A DNA stretch of 24,774 bases from an uncultured Erysipelotrichaceae bacterium (GCA_902793515.1 CADBDO010000012.1:1-24774), one strand, 5' to 3'; numbered from the stretch's first letter, positions 7,122 through 14,374 are shown. The notes: generated by a model from the letters alone, not told the origin. Translations and numbers: made by a program.

Positions 7122-7853
7122 TTAATAGATGACGTCCTCTAAGCAAAGTCCTGACGGATCGGCCTTGAAAGAAATTATTTTTCTTTCCTTGGCGTCGAGG
7201 CTTTTCTCCACTTCTTCTAACGTCATCTTCCCTTCGCCAACTCGCATGGCGACTCCGACCATGGTCCTGACCATGTAGGTCATGAAGCCATTCGCGGTGA
7301 GGGTGACTTTCATATGGCCTTCATGAAGGTCGAAGGTCATCTCTAGGATATCACGGATGAAATTGTCTTTATCGATTGGCTTTGGGGTGAAGTTCTTGAA
7401 ATCGTGTTTCCCTAAGAAAAGACGCATGGCTTTCTCAAAGAGAACGAAGTCGAATTTCTTGTATTCAAGCTGGTACTCAGTGATGGCAAAAGGATTCCTT
7501 GGTCCATGGTGGAAGGAATAGGAATAGACCTTCTTGGATGCGCTGTGGCGAGAATCGAAATCGTCGTCTTTTTTCTCCATCGATTTGATGAAGATGTCCT
7601 TTGGAAGGAGGCGATTCAAAGAGAACACCGCAGCATCCAAATCCTTGATCTCTTTCTTTGGCTTGAAGTTGCATCTTTGGCCAGTCGCATGGACACCTTT
7701 GTCGGTTCTTCCTGAGCCATGGATGGTCATCGGATAGCCGAGGTAGGTTGAAAGGGCCTTCTCAATCTCACCCTGGATGCTTGGGTGGTTCTTCTGCTTC
7801 TCAAAGCCAAAGTATTTGGCTCCGTTATATGAGACGACCATCACGTAGTTCAT
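7122..7853 (-). CDS. truA: tRNA pseudouridine(38-40) synthase TruA
   Basis: TruA converts U38-40 of the tRNA anticodon arm to pseudouridine. The 243 residues match the family. The catalytic motif GSGRTDKGVHATGQ holds Asp51. FDSRHSASKKVYSY is the second conserved block, and NGFMTYMVRTMVGVAMRVGEGK the C-terminal one. The ATG overlaps the ecfT stop by four bases (ATGA), so it is translated as the last cistron of the ECF operon, as in Bacillus. Confidence 0.97.
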   Translation of the reverse strand: MNYVMVVSYNGAKYFGFEKQKNHPSIQGEIEKALSTYLGYPMTIHGSGRTDKGVHATGQRCNFKPKKEIKDLDAAVFSLNRLLPKDIFIKSMEKKDDDFDSRHSASKKVYSYSFHHGPRNPFAITEYQLEYKKFDFVLFEKAMRLFLGKHDFKNFTPKPIDKDNFIRDILEMTFDLHEGHMKVTLTANGFMTYMVRTMVGVAMRVGEGKMTLEEVEKSLDAKERKIISFKADPSGLCLEDVIY

Positions 7854-8707
7854 AAGGTCGTGATCCCCCAGATGGCGTTATAGGCATCAAGCTGCATGAT
7901 CGAAAGAGTTAGGCAGCCAGCGAATATGGCAAGGACCACGAAGGTCTCAACGAAATCAACCGCTCTGAAATGGAGTTTGCGATATCTCGTTCTCTTGGCG
8001 TTAGGGTCATATCCCCTGCACTCCATCGCGTTAGCGAGCTCATCGCTTCTGATGAAGGAAGAGACGAAAAGAGGAATGATGAGGGAAACGATGGCCTTTA
8101 TCTTGGTGCCAAGGTGGCCGTTTTCGAAATCGACGCCACGAGAGGACTGGGCTTTCATGATTCTCTCAACGTCATCGAGGATGGTTGGGATGAAACGAAG
8201 GGCCAATGAGATGATCATGGCAACGATATGCGATGGGAATCCAATTAGCTTGAGAGGATAGAGATACCATTCAAGTGCAGCGGTGAGGTCCAAAGGCTTC
8301 GTCGAAGAAGTAAGGACCATCGAAAGGACGATCATGAGAACGAGGCGGAGAAGGATTCTTGCCGCTTCAAGGATCGAATCCCAATAGATGACGAAACCGT
8401 TGATGTCGAAAGCGGGGTAATTCGTTGTCCTTGGGACAAGAACGTAGATGATCAAAATGAAGATGACCATGATCCAAAGGGCTGCAAGAGACTTTAAGAC
8501 CCTGAAGAAGGAAACGTGGCTTCTCCAAAGGAGGAAAACACCAAAGAGGAAGATGACTCCCTGAATGGTGAAAGACATCACATAGGTCGGATACGGGAGG
8601 AAGATGGCCACCATCAAAACGATGAGGGCGAATAACTTCGCTCTTGGATCCATCTTGTGGATGAAGGAGTTATATGGGACGTAGCGGCCGATCGTCAAAC
8701 TAGCCAT
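7850..8707 (-). CDS. ecfT: ECF transporter transmembrane component EcfT
   Basis: EcfT is the shared membrane scaffold that couples the two EcfA ATPases to exchangeable vitamin-binding S components. The 285 residues contain several membrane helices in the N-terminal half (about 25-60, 72-92, 115-135) and a last one near 253-272. The two cytoplasmic coupling helices carry SSRG at 188-191 and MECRGYDP at 228-235. The usual motifs are ARG and EARGY; Arg and Gly are kept, but the Ala is Ser189 in one and Cys230 in the other. The gene overlaps ecfA2 by eight bases and truA by four. Identity is firm from family motifs and neighbours. Confidence 0.95.
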   Translation of the reverse strand: MASLTIGRYVPYNSFIHKMDPRAKLFALIVLMVAIFLPYPTYVMSFTIQGVIFLFGVFLLWRSHVSFFRVLKSLAALWIMVIFILIIYVLVPRTTNYPAFDINGFVIYWDSILEAARILLRLVLMIVLSMVLTSSTKPLDLTAALEWYLYPLKLIGFPSHIVAMIISLALRFIPTILDDVERIMKAQSSRGVDFENGHLGTKIKAIVSLIIPLFVSSFIRSDELANAMECRGYDPNAKRTRYRKLHFRAVDFVETFVVLAIFAGCLTLSIMQLDAYNAIWGITTL

Positions 8708-9557
8708 GTTTGCACCTCTTGGCGATCGCCTTTGCTAAGTCTTCGGTTGTCCTGATTGAGGACATATCTAAATCGATTCCGCGCTTCTTTAATCTGAGTG
8801 CGAAATCAAAAATATGCGGGTTTTGCAGTGAATATTCGGATAAATCGCGGCCAAAAAGCTTTGATGGGGAGCACTGGGCTTCCACTTTGCCATTCTCCAT
8901 GACGACGACTTCGTCGCAATAGGAAGCGACAAGATCCATGTCATGGGTGACAAGAATGACGGTCGTCCCTTCTTCGTTGATTTTCTTGAAGAGAGACATC
9001 GTGTCTTTGGCGGCAGCAGGATCAAGTCCGGCGGTTGGCTCATCGACGACGAGGATCTTTGGCTCCATCGCGAGGATGCCCGCGATAGCGACCTTTCTCT
9101 TTTCGCCGCCAGAGAGCTCGAACGGGGAACGTTCAAAGAAGGATTTGCCAAGGCCGACTTTCTCTAAAGCCCAATGAGCTTTCTCAATGGCCTCTGCCTC
9201 TTTCATTCCGACGTTCTTCGGTCCGAAAGCGACATCCCTTTCAACCGTCTCTTCGAAGAGTTGGTATTCAGGGAACTGGAAGACAAGGCCAACGTGCTTA
9301 CGGAGGCCTTTGATGTCCTTGGTTCTTTCTTTTTTGACGCTGCTATTGATGAAACCATCGATATCGATGGTGCCGGAGGTTGGATGAATCAAAGAATTGA
9401 TGTGCTGGACGAGGGTGCTCTTTCCACTGCCGGTCTTTCCGACGAGGGCGATGAACTTACCGCTCTCAAGATCAAGGTTGATGTCTCTTAAAGCCTCGTA
9501 TTCGAAAGGCGATTTCGGAGAATATGTGAAGAATACTTTGCTGAACTTTACTGACAT
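8700..9557 (-). CDS. ecfA2: ECF transporter ATPase EcfA2
   Basis: One of the two ATP-hydrolysing subunits that power ECF vitamin transporters from the cytosolic face. The 285 residues show Walker A GKTGSGKST at 40-48, Q-loop Gln94 in FQFPEYQLF, signature LSGGE at 148-152, Walker B ILVVDE at 168-173 and His205 of the H-loop. QFPEYQLF and the length are typical of EcfA2 rather than EcfA1. A GAGGAG site precedes the ATG. It overlaps ecfA1 by ten bases and ecfT by eight. Confidence 0.95.
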   Translation of the reverse strand: MSVKFSKVFFTYSPKSPFEYEALRDINLDLESGKFIALVGKTGSGKSTLVQHINSLIHPTSGTIDIDGFINSSVKKERTKDIKGLRKHVGLVFQFPEYQLFEETVERDVAFGPKNVGMKEAEAIEKAHWALEKVGLGKSFFERSPFELSGGEKRKVAIAGILAMEPKILVVDEPTAGLDPAAAKDTMSLFKKINEEGTTVILVTHDMDLVASYCDEVVVMENGKVEAQCSPSKLFGRDLSEYSLQNPHIFDFALRLKKRGIDLDMSSIRTTEDLAKAIAKRCKHG

Positions 9558-10372
9558 AAGTACTCCTCTAATTTCTCAAGGGAATCGACGTCGCTAGGAA
9601 CGTCCACTCCTTCTTTTCTGAGGCTGTCGATGAGCGACATCAAGAACGGAGCGTCCAAATGAATCTCTTTGAGGGTGTCGGCGTGGGCGAAAACCTCGCT
9701 TGGCTTTCCTTCCAAGACGAGCTTGCCTTTGTTGAGGACGATGACGTAGTCCGCTCTCAAAGCTTCCTCGATATCGTGGGTGATTGAGATGACTGACAAA
9801 TCAGGGTTCTCTTCCCTTAAGCCGAAAGTGATATCAAGGATGTCTTTCTTGCCGACAGGATCAAGCATCGAGGTGGCTTCATCATAAATGATGAGCTCTG
9901 GTTTCATGGCAAGGACGCCGGCGATGGCGACTCTTTGCTTCTGACCGCCGGAGAGGTTCTCTGGAGCGTGGTCCAAATACTTCTCCATCGAGACTTTGGT
10001 CGCATATTCGAGAATGATGCCGTCCATCTTCTCGGTTGGGACTTGTCTGTTTTCGAGGCCAAACGCGATGTCATCCCTTACGGATGAACCGACGAATTGG
10101 TTGTCTGGGTTTTGGAAAACGAGGCCCATTCTTTTGCGAAGGGCTGGAAGATTGTTTTTGTTGAGTTCTTCTCCGAAGAGGGTGACTTTTCCTTTTTTGT
10201 ATGAGCAAAGGCCAGCGATGATTTTCGCTAAAGTGCTTTTGCCTGAGCCATTATGGCCAACGATGGCGACATAGCTTCCTGCAGGCACAGAAAAAGAAAG
10301 GTCATGGAGCGCTTCCGCGTTCTCGCCTTGGTAGGTATAAGAGAGGTTTTTGACTTCGAGGATGTTTTTCAT
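9548..10372 (-). CDS. ecfA1: ECF transporter ATPase EcfA1
   Basis: Partner ATPase of EcfA2. The 274 residues show Walker A GHNGSGKST at 39-47, Q-loop Gln87 in FQNPDNQFVG (the EcfA1 form), signature LSGGQ at 140-144, Walker B LIIYDE at 160-165 and His199. Its start overlaps the stop of the small membrane protein upstream by four bases, so the whole run from dCMP deaminase to truA appears to be one transcription unit. Confidence 0.95.
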   Translation of the reverse strand: MKNILEVKNLSYTYQGENAEALHDLSFSVPAGSYVAIVGHNGSGKSTLAKIIAGLCSYKKGKVTLFGEELNKNNLPALRKRMGLVFQNPDNQFVGSSVRDDIAFGLENRQVPTEKMDGIILEYATKVSMEKYLDHAPENLSGGQKQRVAIAGVLAMKPELIIYDEATSMLDPVGKKDILDITFGLREENPDLSVISITHDIEEALRADYVIVLNKGKLVLEGKPSEVFAHADTLKEIHLDAPFLMSLIDSLRKEGVDVPSDVDSLEKLEEYLCQ

Positions 10373-10569
10373 TTCTTTCTTTTTCTTCTGATGATCTCAT
10401 TCACGACGACCGTGACGATGAAGATCAAAAGAAGCGCTCCCCCGATAATCCAGAAGACGAGAGGTTCAACGTCTTTGGCGGCAGCAAGCGGGAGCAAAAC
10501 AGCTGCACTTAAAACGATAAAGGCAATCAACAATATGAAAAAACGATATAAGAAAGTACCTTTTTTCAT
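10369..10569 (-). CDS. Small two-helix membrane protein, function unknown
   Basis: A 66-residue protein with a short basic N-terminus, hydrophobic segments at about 8-30 and 38-59, and a strongly basic tail (RRKRKK). This predicts two membrane helices with both ends inside. I do not recognise a family. It starts four bases after the dCMP deaminase stop and overlaps the ecfA1 start by four bases, so it is translated within the ECF operon and may be a transporter accessory peptide. That role is inference from position only. Confidence 0.7.
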   Translation of the reverse strand: MKKGTFLYRFFILLIAFIVLSAAVLLPLAAAKDVEPLVFWIIGGALLLIFIVTVVVNEIIRRKRKK

Positions 10570-10573
10570 TCTA

Positions 10574-11056
10574 TTAACGGCTCACTTTGACGGTTGGTCC
10601 TTCGTAAAGGCGAACCTTTACGCCAGCCATCTCAAGAAGCTTTTTCGAGGCTTGGTAGATAGTGTCGCTTCCGTGCTTGTCGTCAAGATAGACGATCTCT
10701 TTGATGCCGGACTGAATGCAGGCTTTGGCGCATTCGTTGCATGGGAACAAAGTGACATAGAGGGTGCAGCCATTAAGATGGGCTGAATCCCTGGTATTAA
10801 GAATGGCGTTTAACTCAGCGTGGCAAACATAAAGATACTTGCTCTCAAGGCCTTCGCCATGTCCCCATGGGATGCATTCGTCATCGACTCCGACTGGCAT
10901 GCCATTGTAACCAATGGACACGACCTTGTGGGCCTTGTCGACGATGCAGGCTCCGACTTGGGTGGATGGATCTTTGCTTCTTAAGGCGCTAAGTTGGGCA
11001 ATGCCCATGAAGTACTCGTCCCAGCTGATGTAGTCTGTGCGGTGTTTCTCTTCCAT
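10574..11056 (-). CDS. dCMP deaminase
   Basis: The enzyme deaminates dCMP to dUMP, the substrate of thymidylate synthase. The 160 residues have the zinc site His79-Ala-Glu81 and PCNEC with Cys106 and Cys109, plus the N-terminal SKDPSTQVGACIVD and GYNGMP blocks of the ComEB/DCTD family. An AGGAGAT site precedes the ATG. It opens the run leading into the ECF genes. A folate-dependent thymidylate route would link it to folC and the S component upstream. Confidence 0.95.
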   Translation of the reverse strand: MEEKHRTDYISWDEYFMGIAQLSALRSKDPSTQVGACIVDKAHKVVSIGYNGMPVGVDDECIPWGHGEGLESKYLYVCHAELNAILNTRDSAHLNGCTLYVTLFPCNECAKACIQSGIKEIVYLDDKHGSDTIYQASKKLLEMAGVKVRLYEGPTVKVSR

Positions 11057-11093
11057 AACAAATCTCCTATTCGGTCAATTAATGATAGCCATA

Positions 11094-11108
11094 GAACTCA
11101 TAGAGTTC
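11094..11108. promoter_or_regulatory. Inverted repeat before the dCMP deaminase operon
   Basis: GAACTC and GAGTTC form a perfect 6-bp inverted repeat separated by ATA. It lies just upstream of TATCAT (minus strand 11087-11082), a possible -10 for the dCMP deaminase gene, so it would fall in the promoter spacer. No U-tract follows on the minus strand, so it suits an operator better than a terminator. Confidence 0.3.
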
Positions 11109-11127
11109 ACGAAAAAAAGGTAAAGCT

Positions 11128-11150
11128 AAGAAAAAAGAGCCAAATGGCTC
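11128..11150 (-). terminator. Intrinsic terminator of the winged-helix gene
   Basis: On the minus strand GAGCC and GGCTC pair around ATTT and are followed by TTTTTTCTT. The stem is short, but the U-tract and the position seven bases after the stop support it. Confidence 0.7.
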
Positions 11151-11157
11151 ATCTTTC

Positions 11158-11493
11158 TTAGACCCTGCGAGTAAGGAGAAGTCTGTAACCGACACCGTAG
11201 ACGGTATCGATTCTGAATCCCTTAATCTTGCTGAGCTTCTTTTTGATAACACCGACATGAACGTCAATGGTTCTTGTGTTGGCGCTGCTTGTCTCGAATT
11301 TCTGATCATCCCAGAGAAGAGATAAGAGTTCTTTTCTGGTGACAGCGGTTGGGTTGTGCTCGTAGAGGCAATAGAAGATTTTCCATTCGGCCTTCGTGAA
11401 CGAGACTGTGCAACGGTAGCAAACCAATGTTCTATTTTCAGTATCACATGTAACGACCGATCCATCGGCGCGTGTAATTGGAATTAGAGCCAC
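11158..11493 (-). CDS. Orphan OmpR/PhoB-type winged-helix DNA-binding protein
   Basis: The 111 residues are almost only a Trans_reg_C domain. FTKAEWKIFYCLYEHNPTAVTRKELLSLLW forms the first helices. TRTIDVHVGVIKKKL (73-87) is the recognition helix, and IDTVYGVGYRL the terminal beta hairpin. There is no receiver domain, and no histidine kinase is nearby, so control is not by classical phosphorelay. The N-terminal strand region has cysteines at 16, 25 and 28, plus Cys42, which could be redox- or metal-responsive (inference). The start is a GTG, chosen because a perfect AGGAGG lies ten bases upstream and no ATG fits. The promoter carries tandem 9-bp repeats, suggesting autoregulation. Confidence 0.85.
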   Translation of the reverse strand: MALIPITRADGSVVTCDTENRTLVCYRCTVSFTKAEWKIFYCLYEHNPTAVTRKELLSLLWDDQKFETSSANTRTIDVHVGVIKKKLSKIKGFRIDTVYGVGYRLLLTRRV

Positions 11494-11571
11494 TTAGTCA
11501 AAACCTCCTAAAAATTGGGGCTTACAAATTATGGGGTCTTAAAAATTTTTTGCAAGGTAAAAACACCCTAA

Positions 11572-11597
11572 ATGTAAAATATGTAAAATTTTGTCAA
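11572..11597 (-). promoter_or_regulatory. Promoter of the winged-helix gene with tandem repeats
   Basis: A perfect TTGACA on the minus strand (11597-11592) is followed at 15 bases by TACATT. Two exact abutting copies of ATGTAAAAT (plus strand 11572-11580 and 11581-11589) fill the spacer and -10 region. OmpR-type proteins bind tandem direct repeats, so this is a candidate operator for the gene's own product. Confidence 0.5.
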
Positions 11598-11767
11598 GAA
11601 AGCACTTTAATGACTATTGCGCAGGCAATGGCCAAAACGCCCACCACCGAGAAGAAAATAATCCAGCCTATATGGGCTTTCTTCTCTTTTTTGGGATCAA
11701 AACCTTCCTCAACCGGTTCATAAGCTGAGGTCGGATTCAGTTCTTTTTTATCGGTTTCGTTATTCAT
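11594..11767 (-). CDS. 57-residue single-helix membrane peptide, function unknown
   Basis: The reading frame begins MNNETDKKEL, continues through an acidic, then lysine-rich stretch (PKKEKK at 25-30) and ends with one hydrophobic helix (about 33-53, GWIIFFSVVGVLAIACAIVI). This predicts a membrane anchor with the N-terminus inside. The start overlaps the S-component stop by eight bases, which suggests translational coupling; no strong ribosome binding site is seen. Its TGA stop lies within the TTGACA of the next promoter. I recognise no family. Clean membrane topology and tight packing support it being real. Confidence 0.65.
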   Translation of the reverse strand: MNNETDKKELNPTSAYEPVEEGFDPKKEKKAHIGWIIFFSVVGVLAIACAIVIKVLS

Positions 11768-12569
11768 CTTTTTTGCTGTTTTCTAAGCGTAAATGAAGTT
11801 GCTTGTGATCAAAGACGAGCATCCAGTAAACGGAGATCGCGCTGATAGTGACGTTAGCAGGCAAGCCAAGAAGAATCATCATGAAGAAGAATTGGAGTGC
11901 TGGGCTGTAGTTGTCTACAAAAATGAGGTAGAAGAGATAGAACGCAAGGCTCTTAAGAACGGTCATCACCAAGGCTTCGCAGATCAAAGCGATTAAGGCG
12001 GTCTCGTTTGGAGAAGGAATGTCTGAGTACTCAAGGACATCTCTTTGGAAACGTCTATTGGTCAAGGTAACGCTGACACAACAAGCAGCTCCCACCGCAA
12101 CCATGATTCCAAGAACGATGAATTTGATGACTAAAGTATTGCCTTCTTGGAAGACCGTGCCGCCAATGAAATCCGTGAAGAAAAGCATTGCCGCAAGGCC
12201 AGCCAAAATGACTCCCATTGCAATAAACACGGCAAACGGAGGTTTTAAAGATGAGCGGAATTTGCTGGTGATTTTTTCAAAAATCCACGGCAAAACACCA
12301 AGAATTCCATAAACGATGGTGATGAAGAAATTGTAGGTTCCCGTTGCAGCGACCATGGCCGGGATGAAGTCTGAAACGATGCCAACGACCGCCCCATAGA
12401 AAGGTCCGAGGACGAGGGAGGTGAACATGATGATCGATGGGGTAAGTGAGAAGCGAAGGAAAACCAAATCACCCATTGGGATGAGTTTGAAGATGATGGT
12501 TGAGATGATTGAGAGAGCGGTCAACACGGCCGCACTGGTGATGTTTCTAATTGTGAATGTCTTTTTCAT
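11760..12569 (-). CDS. ECF transporter S component, probably folate type (FolT-like)
   Basis: The N-terminal part (TSAAVLTALSIISTIIFKLI, LRFSLTPSIIMFTSLVLGPFYGAVVGIVSDFI, GTYNFFITIVYGILGVLPWIF) has the pattern of ECF S components, which bind a vitamin and dock onto EcfT-EcfA1-EcfA2. Its start overlaps the folC stop (ATGA), which favours folate as substrate. At 269 residues it is longer than the usual 170-200, with about eight hydrophobic segments instead of six. The extra segments and a hydrophilic loop (about 170-190, LTNRRFQRDVLEYSDIPSPNE) are in the C-terminal half. Substrate is inferred from context; other vitamins are possible. Confidence 0.75.
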   Translation of the reverse strand: MKKTFTIRNITSAAVLTALSIISTIIFKLIPMGDLVFLRFSLTPSIIMFTSLVLGPFYGAVVGIVSDFIPAMVAATGTYNFFITIVYGILGVLPWIFEKITSKFRSSLKPPFAVFIAMGVILAGLAAMLFFTDFIGGTVFQEGNTLVIKFIVLGIMVAVGAACCVSVTLTNRRFQRDVLEYSDIPSPNETALIALICEALVMTVLKSLAFYLFYLIFVDNYSPALQFFFMMILLGLPANVTISAISVYWMLVFDHKQLHLRLENSKKDE

Positions 12570-13804
12570 AAGTGTAGCGTCTCGATGACATACTCCCTTG
12601 CTAAGTTCGCGAAAGCTAAGCTTCCAGTGATGAGAATGATATCATCTGGATATTTAATGAGGAAGTCGCTTATAGCGAGTTTGTAATCTGGGTTATAGGA
12701 ATAATCCTCCGCATAGAGGAAATAATCGCTTTCGTCCCTGGCTCTTTTGCTATCGAAGGTGGTGAGGACGATCTCGGCGGCGTCACGGCCAATTCTTGGA
12801 AGCTCGACCGCGATGTTTTTGTCACGGAAGCTAGCGAAGATGACGTGGATTGGTTTCTCTCTGCTGAGAGGGATCAGAGATTCGACAAGCTCGTTGATGG
12901 CCTGTGGGTTATGCGCTCCATCGATGAAGATGTTGCGATGTCTTTCGAAACGGCATGGAAGAGGCGAGGATAATAAGCCTTTTCTAACAGCCTCTTCGGT
13001 GACTGGGAATTTCTCATTGAGAATCTTCGTAGCCTCCACCACTACAGACGCGTTCTTTAACTGATATAACGCTGGGGTGAGAAGCTGAAGCTTCTGGTAA
13101 GGTCTATAGTCGAAATAGAGATATGGGGCTTTGTAATGTGAGTTGTGATAGGCGTCGACCTGGAAGAATTCGCTGTCTCTTTTTTCGGCGATCTCACGGA
13201 TGACCTTAACAAGGTCTTCATCCATCGGTCCAACAAGGACTGGGCAATTGTTTTTGATGATGGCCGCTTTATTGCGGGCAATCTCGGAAGTCGTTCTTCC
13301 TAAGAACGCGGTGTGTTCAAGAGAGACGGTAGTTATGATTGAAAGAGCAGGTTTCGCATCAGACAAGTTGGTGCTGTCGGTCTCCCCTCCCATTCCACAT
13401 TCGATGATGGCAAGGTCAGGCTTTTGCTCGTTGAAGTAATCAAAGGCCATCGCGGTCTCAACCTCAAAAGAAGAAAGACCGAATTTTCTATATTCATTCT
13501 CTCTTTGAGAGAAGATGCGGGCGAAATCATCGTCGCTGATGTCTTTCCCATCTATGCGAATCATCTCATTTGGTTTCTTGAGATATGGTTTGCTGAAGAG
13601 AGCGACTTTGTAGCCCGCTGCTTTATATACCTCATAGAGGTAATTGGCCGAAGAGCCTTTTCCATTCGATCCAGTGATGTGGATGAAAGGAAACTCAATC
13701 TTGAGTTTGGTCTTCTTCACGAAACGGTCCCATTCTTCTCTTTCGTAACGGGACATCGTGAGGTCGTTTTCTTTTAAATATTGAAGAGTGTCTACGTAAT
13801 TCAT
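12566..13804 (-). CDS. folC: Folylpolyglutamate synthase / dihydrofolate synthase
   Basis: FolC adds glutamate to folates, trapping them in the cell, and may also make dihydrofolate. The 412 residues show the P-loop HITGSNGKGSSANYL near 42-56. IIECGMGGETDSTN holds the metal-binding Glu. SLEHTAFLGRTTSEIARNKAAIIK holds the conserved His and the Lys that is carbamylated in the family. IDGAHNPQA lies in the C-terminal domain. Two flanking positions differ from common forms (DH to EH, EKAG to NKAA), but the key residues are kept. It overlaps smpB by one base and the S component by four. An uptake-plus-polyglutamylation unit is likely. Confidence 0.93.
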   Translation of the reverse strand: MNYVDTLQYLKENDLTMSRYEREEWDRFVKKTKLKIEFPFIHITGSNGKGSSANYLYEVYKAAGYKVALFSKPYLKKPNEMIRIDGKDISDDDFARIFSQRENEYRKFGLSSFEVETAMAFDYFNEQKPDLAIIECGMGGETDSTNLSDAKPALSIITTVSLEHTAFLGRTTSEIARNKAAIIKNNCPVLVGPMDEDLVKVIREIAEKRDSEFFQVDAYHNSHYKAPYLYFDYRPYQKLQLLTPALYQLKNASVVVEATKILNEKFPVTEEAVRKGLLSSPLPCRFERHRNIFIDGAHNPQAINELVESLIPLSREKPIHVIFASFRDKNIAVELPRIGRDAAEIVLTTFDSKRARDESDYFLYAEDYSYNPDYKLAISDFLIKYPDDIILITGSLAFANLAREYVIETLHL

Positions 13805-14283
13805 CAGAAGTCCTCAAAATCCTTTGAGGAACGGGCATGTCTGTCGATTTCCCTCTCGATATCCTTCTCTTTTAGAGAATTCTTCTTATCGTGGAGCTGT
13901 TTGCCTTTTGCCAAAGCGATTTCCATTTTGGCGTAGCCATGAGATAAGAAGACTTTGGTTGGGACGCAGGTGTGACCCTGTTCCGCAATCTTGGAAGCAA
14001 GTTTCTTGATCTCCTGTTTGTTAAGCAATAGCTTGCGGTCACGAAGGTGATCAACATTAAAAATGTTGCCTTCCTTATAAGGGGCGATGTGCATATTGCA
14101 GACAAAAGCCTCTCCGTGCTTCACGAAGATGTAGGCGTCACTGATGGTCGCGTTCTTCGATCTGAGGCTTTTGATTTCAGTGCCAGTGAGAACGAGTCCG
14201 GCTGTCATGAAGTCGCTTAAAAAATACTCAAAGTGAGCTCTGCGATTCTCAATTAAAACTCCTGACTCTTTCTTTCTGCTCAT
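13804..14283 (-). CDS. smpB: SsrA-binding protein SmpB
   Basis: SmpB delivers tmRNA to stalled ribosomes. The 159 residues match the family. Seen are the NRRAHFEYFLSD.MTAGLVLTGTEIKSLR core, HIAPYKEGNIFN, RDRKLLLNKQEI and the basic C-terminal tail KGKQLHDKKNSLKEKDIERE that enters the decoding centre. TTAGGAA lies about eight bases before the ATG. It leads the folC-S component run; no ssrA gene is seen next to it. Confidence 0.97.
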   Translation of the reverse strand: MSRKKESGVLIENRRAHFEYFLSDFMTAGLVLTGTEIKSLRSKNATISDAYIFVKHGEAFVCNMHIAPYKEGNIFNVDHLRDRKLLLNKQEIKKLASKIAEQGHTCVPTKVFLSHGYAKMEIALAKGKQLHDKKNSLKEKDIEREIDRHARSSKDFEDF

Positions 14284-14305
14284 TGTTCGTTCCTAAGTCA
14301 AAGGA

Positions 14306-14335
14306 ATTATAGACCTCTAGTGGTCTATTTGCGAA
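14306..14335 (-). promoter_or_regulatory. smpB promoter with an inverted repeat
   Basis: On the minus strand TTCGCA (14335-14330) lies 18 bases from a perfect TATAAT (14311-14306). ATAGACC (14309-14315) and GGTCTAT (14322-14328) form a 7-bp inverted repeat overlapping the -10 hexamer, as an operator would. Confidence 0.55.
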
Positions 14336-14374
14336 TGCAAAAGGGAAGAGAGTGTATTTCCTAACGGTTAACCG

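Noticed and set aside
11478..11723. Plus-strand frame over the winged-helix promoter region
   Set aside because: The opposite strand has a better frame (57-residue membrane peptide) plus promoter signals; this frame has no start signal.
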